A stretch of 64,000 nucleotides of DNA from Acidisoma sp965199065. Its GTDB lineage: Bacteria > Pseudomonadota > Alphaproteobacteria > Acetobacterales > Acetobacteraceae. Each line of letters opens with the position of its first letter. Position 1 is the stretch's first letter. The stretch lies in the NCBI RefSeq assembly GCF_965199065.1, contig NZ_CBDAQN010000001.1, positions 744,001-808,000 on the forward strand, in the 5' to 3' direction. Made by a program: the position numbers and the translations under genes. Shown here piece after piece: positions 16,379 to 25,084 of the stretch. The notes beneath the pieces are model-generated. The model saw only the letters and a program-made list of their open reading frames with translations, was not told the origin of the DNA and did not search any database.

Positions 16379-17341
16379 ATGAGAACACCGAACGCTTTCT
16401 GGTCCAGTACGTCATCCAAGGCCGGCTCGGAGGCCATCAGCGGCGAGGTGCTGCCGGCAAGCGCGCCTGCCGACTTGGGGGCCGACCTTGGCAATGCCTG
16501 CGCCGGTCTCGCTCCGGCGGACCTCGAGAAGATGCGCGAGGCCGCTCATATTCTGGTGGCCGAGCGGGGGTTGGCGTTCCGGCTGGGCAGCTTCGTCGGC
16601 GACCAGACCGAGGGGTTCGTCAACGGCGCTGGCCGGTTCCTCATGAACAACAGCGCCTTCAGTGCCCGCAAGCTCGTCGAGATGAGCCTGTCGGCGCTCT
16701 ATGAGGCGGCGACGCGCGGGATGGACACGGTGGCGCTCGCCGAGGAGGTGGCCGCGACGTCCGCCGGCCGCCGGCACAAGCTGATCAGCACCCTCAGCGG
16801 GGCCGCGACCGGCTTCATGGGCGCGCCGGGCATGATCGTCGACATTCCCCTCACCACGGGGCTGATGCTGCGCTCGATCGCGGGCATCGCGCGGAGCTAC
16901 GGCGAGGACCCGACGACGCCGGAAGGCCGCCGCGCCTGCCTCGAGGTATTCGCGCTCAGCGAGCACCGCGACGGGCCGGACGGTCAGGCCGGGTATTGGG
17001 CAGCGCGCGCGGCGCTCAGCCGCCTGGCCATCGACGGCTTCGTGCGCCGCGTCGCGACGATCCTGGGCGTCGCGTTTTCGCAGAAGCTTATGGCGCGTGC
17101 GATCCCGGTTGTGGGGGCGGTCGCCGGCGGATCGCTGAACTACGCGTTCATGGACTACTACCAGCAGATGGCGCGGGTGCACTTCACCTTGCGCGAGGTC
17201 GAGCGGCGCTATGACCCCGAGCAGGTGCGTGCCTGCATGGACCGGCTGACCGAGCAGGCGCGAGCGGCATCCAAACGCCGCCCGCGCAACGCCCCTGCCG
17301 ATCCGCTTCGTCTCCCGTCGTTCCCGAGCGAGGCGATCTAG
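16379..17341 (+). CDS. EcsC-family protein
   Basis: A 320-residue protein of the EcsC family, named after a protein encoded next to a Bacillus ABC transporter; its molecular function is unknown. The diagnostic central block is HKLISTLSGAATGFMGAPGM followed by IVDIPLTTGLMLRSIAGIA (about residues 133-175), which looks like an amphipathic or membrane-associating hairpin. A second hydrophobic part, AIPVVGAVAGGSLNYAFMDY, lies near 252. GGGAG sits 7 bases before the ATG at 16379, which makes the earlier in-frame start at 16340 unlikely. There is no ABC transporter gene next to it here. Confidence 0.85.
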   Translation: MRTPNAFWSSTSSKAGSEAISGEVLPASAPADLGADLGNACAGLAPADLEKMREAAHILVAERGLAFRLGSFVGDQTEGFVNGAGRFLMNNSAFSARKLVEMSLSALYEAATRGMDTVALAEEVAATSAGRRHKLISTLSGAATGFMGAPGMIVDIPLTTGLMLRSIAGIARSYGEDPTTPEGRRACLEVFALSEHRDGPDGQAGYWAARAALSRLAIDGFVRRVATILGVAFSQKLMARAIPVVGAVAGGSLNYAFMDYYQQMARVHFTLREVERRYDPEQVRACMDRLTEQARAASKRRPRNAPADPLRLPSFPSEAI

Positions 17342-17469
17342 CAACCGCCCGGAGCCTTCGCGTCTTTTCACAGACGCGAGCAGACGCGCCGACTCAGCTT
17401 CCAGTCGTGAGGTGGCAGAGCGATTGCATCACCTCGCGCGGTGAATCTCTCAACGGAAAGTCGCGGCGC

Positions 17470-18222
17470 ATGGATCTCGGTTTGGCGGGTCGTAAGGTTC
17501 TGGTCACCGGCGGCACGAAAGGCATCGGACGTGCCATCGCGGACCTGTTCGTGGCGGAGGGCGCGGCGGTCGCCATCTGCGCCCGCAACACCGCCGAGGT
17601 GGCGCAAACCGTGGAGGCGCTTGGCCAAGGCTGCTTCGGCCAGGCTCTGGACGTGGCCGACCCGCAGGCGGTGACCGCCTGGGTGGCCGCCTCAGCCGAG
17701 GCGCTCGGCGGCATCGACATCGTCGTCCCCAATGTCAGCGCCCTCGCCGTGCAGCGGGATGCCGCCGCCTGGAAGGCCGGGTTCGAAACCGACATCATGG
17801 GCACCGTCAACGTCGTCGACGCGGCCATGCCGTGGCTCGAGCGGTCAGACGCTGCCTCCATCGTCATCATCTCCAGCGTCTCGGGGCGGGAGATCGATTT
17901 TGCCTCAGGCCCCTACGGCGCTTTCAAGGCGGCGCTCATCCATTACGCGCAGGGTCTCGCCTTCCATAACGCCGGCCGCGGCATCCGGGCGAACAGCGTC
18001 TCGCCCGGCAATACCTATTTCCCCGGCGGCGTCTGGGAAAACGTGGAGAAGAATCTGCCCGACCTGTTCGCCCAGGCGATGGCGCTCAACCCGACCGGGC
18101 GGATGGGCAAGCCCGAGGAGATGGCCCGCGCCGTCGTCTTCCTCGCCAGCCCCGCGGCAAGCTTCATCACCGGCACCAACCTCGTGGTCGATGGCGCGCT
18201 GACGCGGGGCGTTCAGTTCTAA
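17470..18222 (+). CDS. Short-chain dehydrogenase/reductase
   Basis: A 250-residue classical SDR, an NAD(P)-dependent oxidoreductase with a Rossmann fold. The cofactor motif is VTGGTKGIGRA (residues about 12-22), the active-site Ser lies in VIISSVSG, and the Tyr/Lys pair is in GPYGAFKAAL. The C-terminal TGTNLVVDGALTRGVQF is the usual ending. A start at 17470 (ATG, ahead of the first strand AGRKVLVTGG) gives the normal family length; 21 more codons upstream are open but not SDR-like. It is convergent with the aldose epimerase, with stops 9 bases apart. Substrate unknown. Confidence 0.9.
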   Translation: MDLGLAGRKVLVTGGTKGIGRAIADLFVAEGAAVAICARNTAEVAQTVEALGQGCFGQALDVADPQAVTAWVAASAEALGGIDIVVPNVSALAVQRDAAAWKAGFETDIMGTVNVVDAAMPWLERSDAASIVIISSVSGREIDFASGPYGAFKAALIHYAQGLAFHNAGRGIRANSVSPGNTYFPGGVWENVEKNLPDLFAQAMALNPTGRMGKPEEMARAVVFLASPAASFITGTNLVVDGALTRGVQF

Positions 18223-18231
18223 CCCCAGCGT

Positions 18232-19143
18232 TCAGGTCCCGCTGTCGGACGGCAGCACGCGCACCGTCCACTGCAGCTCCCGCTGGGTGCCCGGCGGCAG
18301 CAGCATCATGCCGGGCTTCTCCATCAGGTCGCCGGCATAGCCTTCCGGGCTCGCATAGCCATGCCAGGGCTCGATGCACAGGAAGTCGCCGCCCGTGGGC
18401 TTGGACCACACGCCGAGCTGCTCGAAGCCTTCCCACGACACCTCGATCACCGGCGTGTCCTGGCCCGAGAACCGCGCCGACCGGCTCGACAGCGTGGTGA
18501 AGACCAGCGCGTCCTCCGCAAACAGCTCCGGCGTCAGTTGGAGCACCCGGTCCACCACCGGCGACGTATGTACGGCCGCCGTCAGCAACCCGCCGGAGAC
18601 GCCATGGATCGGCGCGGTCTCGCTGCGGGCAAAGCGCAACTCGTGGTCGTGTTTTTCGACGCCGGGCAGGATCGGCCAGACAAAGCCAGGATGCGCGCCG
18701 AGCGAGGCGGGCAGCACGCCCTCGCCTGGGTTCGACACGGTGTAGCGGACCGTCAGACCGTCCGGTTCCAGCTGATAGGCGATTTCGAGCCGGAACGGGT
18801 AGGGGTAGCTGGTGTGGGTCTGGGGGTCGTCCTCCAGCCGCAGGACGCAGGAGGTTTCGGTCCGCGCGACCCAGGTGAAGCGGCGGTCGCGGGCGAAGCC
18901 ATGCTGGCTGAGGCGGTAGGTCTGGCCCTCATGGGTGTAGCTGTCGTTGCTCAGGCGGCCGACGATGGGAAACAGCACCGGGGAATGGCGCGGCCATTCC
19001 GGGCCCGCCTGCCACAGGAACTCATGGCCATCCTCGCCCTGGAGCGAGCACAGCTCCGCGCCTTGGGCGAGCACCACCGCGGTGATCCACGTGTTCGTCA
19101 TGGTGTGGCGGTCGCCGCCCGCGCTTGCCTGGATGTCGCTCAT
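18232..19143 (-). CDS. Aldose 1-epimerase family protein
   Basis: A 303-residue mutarotase-like protein. Landmarks are FPIVGRLSND (substrate-binding Arg), LSQHGFARDRRF (catalytic His and neighbours), SLGAHPGFVWPI (second His) and the late FLCIEPWHGYA, whose Glu is the expected base. This is the GalM-related branch that takes a range of sugars. The ATG at 19143 has AGGAG 6 bases upstream. It might interconvert ribose anomers freed by the nucleoside hydrolase at 28.4 kb, but nothing local ties it to a particular sugar. It diverges from the glutamine-synthetase-like gene. Confidence 0.87.
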   Translation of the reverse strand: MSDIQASAGGDRHTMTNTWITAVVLAQGAELCSLQGEDGHEFLWQAGPEWPRHSPVLFPIVGRLSNDSYTHEGQTYRLSQHGFARDRRFTWVARTETSCVLRLEDDPQTHTSYPYPFRLEIAYQLEPDGLTVRYTVSNPGEGVLPASLGAHPGFVWPILPGVEKHDHELRFARSETAPIHGVSGGLLTAAVHTSPVVDRVLQLTPELFAEDALVFTTLSSRSARFSGQDTPVIEVSWEGFEQLGVWSKPTGGDFLCIEPWHGYASPEGYAGDLMEKPGMMLLPPGTQRELQWTVRVLPSDSGT

Positions 19144-19272
19144 GCTGCTCTCCTGCTTTCGGTGTAGGATCGCCTGTGCTGCTCTTCCGGGCAACGTGCG
19201 ACCGCCATTTGTATCCGGACTTTCCCCGTTCGTGCCAGAAAGCGGCCAGCCACAATGGCGAAAGGAGACCTG

Positions 19273-20613
19273 ATGATCGATCTGCGCGAATGGTTCGCGG
19301 AGCACCACGTGACGGAGGTGGAGTGCCTGGTGCCCGATATCACCGGCATTCCTCGCGGCAAGATCACTCCGGCGCAGAAATTCCTCGATGGCGGAGCGCT
19401 GCGCCTGCCTGAGGCGATCTTCATCCAGTCCGTGACCGGCGAATATCCGCCGGACGAGGAGGATCGGCTGACCGACCCCGCCATCATCGACATCACGCTC
19501 AAGGCCGACGCGAGTACAGTCCGGCTGGTTCCCTGGGCGCGGGAGCCGACGGCGCAGATCATCCACGACTGCCACTACAAGAACGGCACGCCGGTGCCGA
19601 TGGCGCCGCGCCAGGTGCTCCAGAAGGTGCTTGCCCTCTACGCCGAAAAAGGCTGGGAGCCGATCCTCGCCCCCGAACTCGAATTCTACCTCGTCGGACG
19701 CAACACCGACCCCGACTATCCGCTGTCGCCGCCTGTCGGGCGCTCGGGGCGTCAGGAGACCGGGCGGCAATCATACTCCGTCGACGCCGTCAACGAGTTC
19801 GATCCGCTCTTCGAGGAGATGTATGACTTCTGCGAGGTGCAGGAACTCGACCTCGACACCCTCATCCACGAGGAGGGCGCCGGTCAGGTGGAGATCAACT
19901 TCCTGCATGGCGAGCCGCTCAGCCGCGCCGATCAGGTGTTCCTGTTCAAGCGCACGGTGCGGGAGGTCGCGTTGCGGCACGACATCTACGCCACCTTCAT
20001 GGCCAAGCCGATGAGCCGCGAGCCCGGCAGCGCCATGCACGTCCACCAGAGCATCGTCGACCCGGAGACCAAGCAGAACCTGTTCGCGGGCGAGGACGGC
20101 CGCGCGAGCAAGCTCTTCCGCAACTATCTTGGCGGCCTGCAGAAATACACGCCGGCGGTGATGCCGATCCTGGCGCCGAACGTGAATTCGTACCGCCGGC
20201 TGTCGCGCCACTCGAACGCGCCCATCAACCTCGAATGGGGCTACGACAATCGCACCTGCGGCCTTCGGGTGCCCTACGGCGCGCCCGCCGCGATGCGGGT
20301 CGAGAACCGCGTGCCCGGCGCCGACGCCAACCCCTACCTCGCCTTCGCCGCGACGCTCGCCTGCGGCTATCTCGGCATGGTGGAGGAGCTGGAGCCGACG
20401 ATCCCCTTCGAGGGCTCGGCCTATTCCATGCCCTATGCGCTGCCGCGGGAGATCAGCCACGCGCTCGATGTCATGGAGCAGTGCGAACCCATGAAGGAGA
20501 TTTTGGGGCCGAAGATGATCGAGGTCCTCGTGGCGGTGAAGAAGCTCGAATACGAGACCTACCTCCACGTCATCAGCTCCTGGGAACGCGAGCACCTCCT
20601 GCTGAACGTATGA
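19273..20613 (+). CDS. Glutamine-synthetase-family ligase, gamma-glutamylpolyamine synthetase-like (PuuA-like)
   Basis: A 446-residue ATP-dependent amide ligase. The ammonia-ligase fold is clear: N-terminal beta-grasp VECLVPDITGIPRGK, EFYLVGRNTD, the metal-binding GAGQVEINF, the ATP/metal signature KPMSREPGSAMHVHQS and the C-terminal NVNSYRRLSRHSNAP with NRTCGLRVP. The match with the FAD oxidase directly downstream (ATGA overlap) suggests the gamma-glutamylated amine route: glutamate is attached to an amine such as putrescine, then the FAD enzyme oxidises the product. AAAGGAG 5 bases before 19273 fixes the start over the ATG at 19255. Authentic glutamine synthetase (GlnA) is unlikely, given the oxidase partner. 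Confidence 0.85.
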   Translation: MIDLREWFAEHHVTEVECLVPDITGIPRGKITPAQKFLDGGALRLPEAIFIQSVTGEYPPDEEDRLTDPAIIDITLKADASTVRLVPWAREPTAQIIHDCHYKNGTPVPMAPRQVLQKVLALYAEKGWEPILAPELEFYLVGRNTDPDYPLSPPVGRSGRQETGRQSYSVDAVNEFDPLFEEMYDFCEVQELDLDTLIHEEGAGQVEINFLHGEPLSRADQVFLFKRTVREVALRHDIYATFMAKPMSREPGSAMHVHQSIVDPETKQNLFAGEDGRASKLFRNYLGGLQKYTPAVMPILAPNVNSYRRLSRHSNAPINLEWGYDNRTCGLRVPYGAPAAMRVENRVPGADANPYLAFAATLACGYLGMVEELEPTIPFEGSAYSMPYALPREISHALDVMEQCEPMKEILGPKMIEVLVAVKKLEYETYLHVISSWEREHLLLNV

Positions 20614-21890
20614 ACGGGCCGGTCAGAAGCGGGGCGGCACCCAGCTACTACGAGGCGACCCGCGCCGTCTCCCTCGCCACCACGCCGCTCGACGGGGACA
20701 TCGTGGTCGATGTCGCGATCATCGGCGGCGGCATCACGGGATGCTCGGCGGCGCTCGATCTCGCGGGATCGGGCCTTCGGGTCGCGTTGCTCGAAGCGCA
20801 GGACATCGGCTGGGGCGCTTCCGGTCGCAACGGCGGGCAGGTATTGCCCGGCTACGCCATCGCCCAGACCAGTCTCAAGCGGCTGGTCGGGCCTGAGGAT
20901 GCGCGGCAGCTCTGGGACATGTCGATGGAGGCGGTGGCGCTGGTCGAGCAGCGCGTCACCGACTACGCCATCCCGGCCGACTACCACAAAGGCTACCTCT
21001 ACGCCGCCATCCGCCCGCGTCACGAGCGTGCGCTCGAGGAAGAAGCGGCGGAACTGACGAGCCTCGGTCTGGCTGGCGCCGAAGTGCTGCGCGGGGCGGC
21101 GATCCAGGCGCATGTCGCGAGCCCGCGCTACCGGGCGATCATGACCGAGCCTTTCTCGGCGCATCTGCATCCGCTGAACTACACGCTGGGGCTCGCGCGC
21201 GCGGCGCAGGCGGCGGGCGCGCATCTCTTTTCCAAGACGCCGGTGACGGCGATCGAGCAGGGGACGGTGCTCCGGTTGAAGACCCCGCGCGGCACCGTCT
21301 CCGCCGGCACTCTGCTGCTGTCCGGCGGCGCCTATCTGGGCAGGCTCTGGCCCGAGGTTGCAGGCTACGTGATGCCGGTCGGCACCTACATCGTCGCGAC
21401 CGAGCCGCGCCCCGACATCCCGGCGCTGCTGCCGCTCAACGAGGCGGCGTCCGACCTGAACTTCGTCCTCGACTACTACCGGCGGTCGGCCGACGACCGG
21501 CTGCTGTTCGGCGGCCGGGTTTCCTACTCCTCGGTGCCGCCGCCGCGGCTGGCGCAGGCGATGTTGGCGCGGGCCCGCGCCGTCTTCCCGCAACTGGCGA
21601 ATGCGCGGGCAGACTTCACCTGGGGCGGCCTCGTCGACATCACCCGCCACCGCGCGCCGCAGTTCGGGCGGTTGGCGCCGAACATCCTCATGGCCCAGGG
21701 CTTCTCGGGACACGGCGTGGCCCTCGCAGGTCTTGCCGGGCGGGTTCTGGCCGAAGCGGCGCGCGGGCAGGCCGGGCGGTTCGACGTTTTCGCCCGCATC
21801 CCCCAGGCGCGCTTCCCGGGAGGACGCGCCTTCCGCGTGCCGGCGCTGCTGCTGGCGACAAGCTATTTCCGCCTGCGCGACTTGCTCTGA
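20610..21890 (+). CDS. FAD-dependent amine oxidase, gamma-glutamylputrescine oxidase-like (PuuB-like)
   Basis: A 426-residue oxidase of the D-amino-acid-oxidase (DAO) fold. The dinucleotide motif VDVAIIGGGITGCSAALDLA is near residue 32, followed by WGASGRNGGQVLPGY, the FAD-contact segment of PuuB/OrdL-type enzymes. GLVDITRHRAPQFGRL and AQGFSGHGVALAGLAGRVLA near the C-terminus complete the fold. Its ATG overlaps the stop of the ligase gene, so the two are translated together. The likely reaction is oxidative deamination of a gamma-glutamylated amine to an aldehyde. The following aldehyde-dehydrogenase and hydrolase steps (PuuC, PuuD) are not in the window. Confidence 0.87.
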   Translation: MNGPVRSGAAPSYYEATRAVSLATTPLDGDIVVDVAIIGGGITGCSAALDLAGSGLRVALLEAQDIGWGASGRNGGQVLPGYAIAQTSLKRLVGPEDARQLWDMSMEAVALVEQRVTDYAIPADYHKGYLYAAIRPRHERALEEEAAELTSLGLAGAEVLRGAAIQAHVASPRYRAIMTEPFSAHLHPLNYTLGLARAAQAAGAHLFSKTPVTAIEQGTVLRLKTPRGTVSAGTLLLSGGAYLGRLWPEVAGYVMPVGTYIVATEPRPDIPALLPLNEAASDLNFVLDYYRRSADDRLLFGGRVSYSSVPPPRLAQAMLARARAVFPQLANARADFTWGGLVDITRHRAPQFGRLAPNILMAQGFSGHGVALAGLAGRVLAEAARGQAGRFDVFARIPQARFPGGRAFRVPALLLATSYFRLRDLL

Positions 21891-21958
21891 CGCCGGTTCG
21901 GCATGAGCTTTGCAGTGTCATGTGGCTGTAGCAATCGGCGCGCGGAGCGGGAGCGATC

Positions 21959-22171
21959 ATGAAATACATCGGACTGCTGGCCATCATCCCCTTCATCGGC
22001 ATGTTCATCGGTCCAATTTTCAACAACAGCTCCACGCCCTTCATCCTGGGGATGCCTTTCATCCTCGGCTGGATCGTCGTCTGGATGCTGATTGCCTCCG
22101 GCACCATGGCGCTGATCTACTGGCTCGATCCCGTCCGGCTCTCGGGCGATCCGGACGGAGACGGCCGATGA
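21959..22171 (+). CDS. DUF3311 small membrane protein
   Basis: A 70-residue protein with two membrane helices (YIGLLAIIPFIGMFIGPIF and GMPFILGWIVVWMLIASGTM) and a short polar C-terminus. The DUF3311 family is known mainly as a small partner encoded just before Na+/solute symporters, as here. The stop codon overlaps the symporter ATG by the ATGA arrangement, implying coupled translation and perhaps a two-subunit transporter. GGGAG precedes the ATG. Confidence 0.85.
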   Translation: MKYIGLLAIIPFIGMFIGPIFNNSSTPFILGMPFILGWIVVWMLIASGTMALIYWLDPVRLSGDPDGDGR

Positions 22172-23631
22172 GCATCGCCCTCATCCTCATCGCGCTCTCC
22201 GCCGTTCTGGCGCTCGTCCTCGGGATGTCCGCGCGGCGCGGGCACGCGATGAAGCTGGAGGAATGGACCGTCGGCGGCCGCGGCTTCGGTGCTGTCCTCG
22301 TCTTTCTGCTGCTGGCGGGCGAGATCTACACGACCTTCACCTTCCTCGGCGCGTCCGGCTACGCCTACGGTCTCGGCGCACCCGCCTACTACATTCTCGC
22401 CTACGGCACGCTCGCCTACATGATCTCCTATTTCATGTTGCCGCCGATCTGGTCTTACGCGCGCCGGCTGCACCTCGTCACCCAGCCGGATTACTTCGCT
22501 GCGAAATTCGCGAGCCCCGCACTGGGCGTTTTGGTGGCGCTGGTGGGCGTCGTCGCGCTCATCCCCTACCTCGTTCTGCAATTCACCGGCCTCGGCATCA
22601 TCGTGCAGGTCGCGAGCTATGGGGCGATCCCGAAGAGCATCTCGGTCGTTCTCGGAGCAGCGGTCGTTTCGTTGTATGTCATCGTCTCGGGCATACGCGG
22701 CTCCGCCTGGACCGCCGTCGTCAAGGACGTTCTCATCATCCTCGTCGCGGTTTTCCTCGGGCTCTATCTGCCGCTGCACTACCAGGGCGGCATCACCGCG
22801 ATGTTCAAGGCGCTTGACCACGCAAAACCGGGTTTTCTCGCCTTCGCCTCGACCGGCAAAAGCCTCTCCTGGTTCGTCTCCACTGTGCTACTGACCGCGC
22901 TCGGTTTCTTCATGTGGCCGCAATCCTTTGCCGCCGCCTATACCGCGCGCCATGCCGACGTGTTCCGCAAGAATGCAATCGTGCTGCCGCTGTATCAGCT
23001 CGTGCTGCTGTTCATCTTCTTCGTGGGCTTCTCGGCGGTGCTCGTCGTGCCCGGGCTGAAGGGCTCAGCCAGCAACATGGCGCTGCTGAAGGTCTCCGTC
23101 GCCGCGTTTCCGCCCATCGTCGTCGGCATCATCGGCGCGACCGGCGTGCTGACGGCGCTCGTGCCCGGTTCGCTCATCATGATGACGGCATCGACGCTCT
23201 TCGCGCGCAACCTCGTGGCCGTGATGCGGCCCGGCCAGAGTGACGACACAACCGCGCTGATCGCGAAGATTCTCGTGCCGGTCGTCGGCGTCATCGGCGC
23301 GTATTTCGCGATTTCCGGCAGCTCGACGATCGTCGCTCTGCTGCTGATGGGCTACAGCTTCGTGACCCAGCTTTTCCCGTCGCTCATCTGCAGCCTGTTG
23401 CCGCGCAACCCAGCGACCAAGGAGGGTGCGATCGCCGGCATTCTCGTCGGTGTCGGCACCGTCATCTACTTCACGCTGACAAACGCGACGATCGGCAAGC
23501 TGCTGCCGGGCGCGCCGGAGGTCGTGCGGGATCTGAATGTCGGCACGGCGGCGCTGGTGCTGAACATAATAGCACTGATTATCGTGAGTGCGGTCACCAG
23601 CTCGCGGCGTGCCGCCGTCGCCGCCGAGTGA
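22168..23631 (+). CDS. Sodium:solute symporter (SSS family)
   Basis: A 487-residue inner-membrane transporter with about 13 hydrophobic helices. Family landmarks are EEWTVGGRGFGAVLVFLLLA (TM1-2 with the conserved GGR), GEIYTTFTFLGASGYAYGLG and LVTQPDYFAAKFASP, and TALGFFMWPQSFAAAYTARH (the P-Q-x-F substrate/Na+ region). It is coupled to the DUF3311 gene and stands downstream of the PuuA/PuuB-like pair on the same strand, suggesting import of an amine or related nitrogen compound. The family also carries pantothenate, proline and sugars, so the substrate is uncertain. It is convergent with the SYLF lipoprotein, with 15 bases between stops. Confidence 0.88.
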   Translation: MSIALILIALSAVLALVLGMSARRGHAMKLEEWTVGGRGFGAVLVFLLLAGEIYTTFTFLGASGYAYGLGAPAYYILAYGTLAYMISYFMLPPIWSYARRLHLVTQPDYFAAKFASPALGVLVALVGVVALIPYLVLQFTGLGIIVQVASYGAIPKSISVVLGAAVVSLYVIVSGIRGSAWTAVVKDVLIILVAVFLGLYLPLHYQGGITAMFKALDHAKPGFLAFASTGKSLSWFVSTVLLTALGFFMWPQSFAAAYTARHADVFRKNAIVLPLYQLVLLFIFFVGFSAVLVVPGLKGSASNMALLKVSVAAFPPIVVGIIGATGVLTALVPGSLIMMTASTLFARNLVAVMRPGQSDDTTALIAKILVPVVGVIGAYFAISGSSTIVALLLMGYSFVTQLFPSLICSLLPRNPATKEGAIAGILVGVGTVIYFTLTNATIGKLLPGAPEVVRDLNVGTAALVLNIIALIIVSAVTSSRRAAVAAE

Positions 23632-23646
23632 CGGGCTCGCGCGCGT

Positions 23647-24339
23647 TTACCCGCCGTATTGGCTGAGCGTCGCCCGCAGCGGATTGGCGCCGGGGTTGTT
23701 GGCCATCATCTGCACCACGATCTGCGGGCCGTTGAAGGGCTGGCCATAGTAGGCAACGTCCGAATCCGTGTCGGGCGAGAGCACCGATCCTTCGATCGAA
23801 ACGCCCGCATAGAGCCCCCGGGTGCGCGAGAAGGTCACGATATCCGCCCGCAGCGCCGTGGTGGTGGCACCGCCCACTCCGGCGCCGACGGTCGCGAATG
23901 CCAGGCTGGCGTCGCCGCCGATCTTGAAGTGATTCCGCATGACGGCGTTCAGCGCATGGTCGTTCATGATCATGATCAGGACCTCGGCGTCCTGGATGCC
24001 GGCCTGGGCTCCGATGCTGCCGCTGCCGATCGTCATGAAGGCGGGATCGGACCAGGAGCCCGCCGCCGCCCGCGCCATGAGCACGCAGTTGCCGCCCGAG
24101 CCGCCGAGGATAAATCCGGCCTTGAAGACCTGCGGGCAGATGATGACCGCCCGCGAACTCCGCAGGGTGTCGACCACGTCCTTCGATTGCGTGCTGTTGA
24201 GGATTTCCTGCAACGCGAGGGTCGACCGGTCGACCACATCCTGCTGTGCGCCTGAGCCGGGACCGCCCATCGTGCAGCCACTGGCGAGCGGCGCCAGCGC
24301 CACAAGACAGGCCGCCAGGACGGTGTTCTTGAACGTCAT
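23647..24339 (-). CDS. Lipoprotein with SYLF (YSC84-like) lipid-binding domain
   Basis: A 230-residue predicted lipoprotein. The N-terminus MTFKNTVLAACLVALAPLAS ends in a lipobox (ASGC), so Cys is the likely lipidated residue. The mature part matches the SYLF/YSC84 domain: SRAVIICPQVFKAGFILGGS, SWSDPAFMTIGSGSIGAQAG and LNAVMRNHFKIGGDASLA, ending in a YYGQPFNGPQI segment. In eukaryotes SYLF domains bind phosphoinositides; the bacterial role is unknown but is likely in the periplasm or outer membrane. AAGGA precedes the ATG at 24339. The longer open frame starting at 24462 lacks a ribosome-binding site and would bury the signal. Confidence 0.88.
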   Translation of the reverse strand: MTFKNTVLAACLVALAPLASGCTMGGPGSGAQQDVVDRSTLALQEILNSTQSKDVVDTLRSSRAVIICPQVFKAGFILGGSGGNCVLMARAAAGSWSDPAFMTIGSGSIGAQAGIQDAEVLIMIMNDHALNAVMRNHFKIGGDASLAFATVGAGVGGATTTALRADIVTFSRTRGLYAGVSIEGSVLSPDTDSDVAYYGQPFNGPQIVVQMMANNPGANPLRATLSQYGG

Positions 24340-24430
24340 GAGGCAATCCTTCTCGAGACTCGCAGACGCTTGGTCGTCTGTCTGCCTAGCCCGGAGCCAT
24401 GTCAAAACCAAGACCGTCGAAAGACGCCTC

Positions 24431-25069
24431 TCAGAAAGCGGGCACGCCCTCGACCGTCTCATTCGCCGAGACGACGCGCCATGATGCGCCGCGGCGCTCG
24501 ATGCGCGTCAGCGAGATGTTGCCGACGGTCAGCCGCAGAGCCTGCTCCCCACCCAGCTGGAGCACGTGAGCCACGGCCGCGCGAATGACCCCGCCATGGC
24601 AGACGACGACGACATCCTCACCCTCATACGTGTCCGAGAGCCGCTCCATGGCCGAGCCCACGCGCAGGATCACGTCGTCGAAGCTCTCCCCATCCTCGGG
24701 CCGCTCGGCATGCGAGGTGGGCCAGAAGTCATGCGCGGGCAATCTGAGCCTCTCCGCGAGCCGCGCGCCGGGCGTGCCTTGCAGGCTGCCGAAGGACTGC
24801 TCGATGAGGTCTGGCTCCACCGTCAGTGGTGCCTCCGGGTAGCCGGCGGCGAAGATCGCCTGCGCGGTCCGGAGCGTGCGGGAGAGGGGCGTCACCAGCC
24901 ACACCGCCGGGCGCGGCAGCCTCCGGCCAAGGGCCGCATAGGCGTCCGTCTGGGCCGCCATCGTGTCCTCGCAGATGCCGACATCCTGCGTGCCGTACAG
25001 GAACTTGCGGGCCTCCGGGTCGACGAGGGCGTGACGGATCAGCCAGAAGCGGGTGGTCTCGACGGGCAT
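24431..25069 (-). CDS. Histidine phosphatase family protein
   Basis: A 212-residue member of the phosphoglycerate-mutase-like histidine phosphatases. The catalytic phospho-His is in FWLIRHALVD (the family usually reads RHG; here RHA), the proton donor is in LIEQSFGSLQG (the E in IEQ), and the second His is in VVVVCHGGVIRAAV. The length suits alpha-ribazole phosphatase or broad-specificity phosphatases, but no cobalamin genes are nearby, so no specific substrate is assigned. It is 15 bases downstream of the ABC permease on the same strand. Confidence 0.85.
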   Translation of the reverse strand: MPVETTRFWLIRHALVDPEARKFLYGTQDVGICEDTMAAQTDAYAALGRRLPRPAVWLVTPLSRTLRTAQAIFAAGYPEAPLTVEPDLIEQSFGSLQGTPGARLAERLRLPAHDFWPTSHAERPEDGESFDDVILRVGSAMERLSDTYEGEDVVVVCHGGVIRAAVAHVLQLGGEQALRLTVGNISLTRIERRGASWRVVSANETVEGVPAF

Positions 25070-25084
25070 TGCAGGTCCTGACGA

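Noticed and set aside
19273..20613. Housekeeping glutamine synthetase glnA
   Set aside because: The ATGA-coupled FAD oxidase and the family segments fit a gamma-glutamylamine ligase better, and no glnB or glnA-type context is present.
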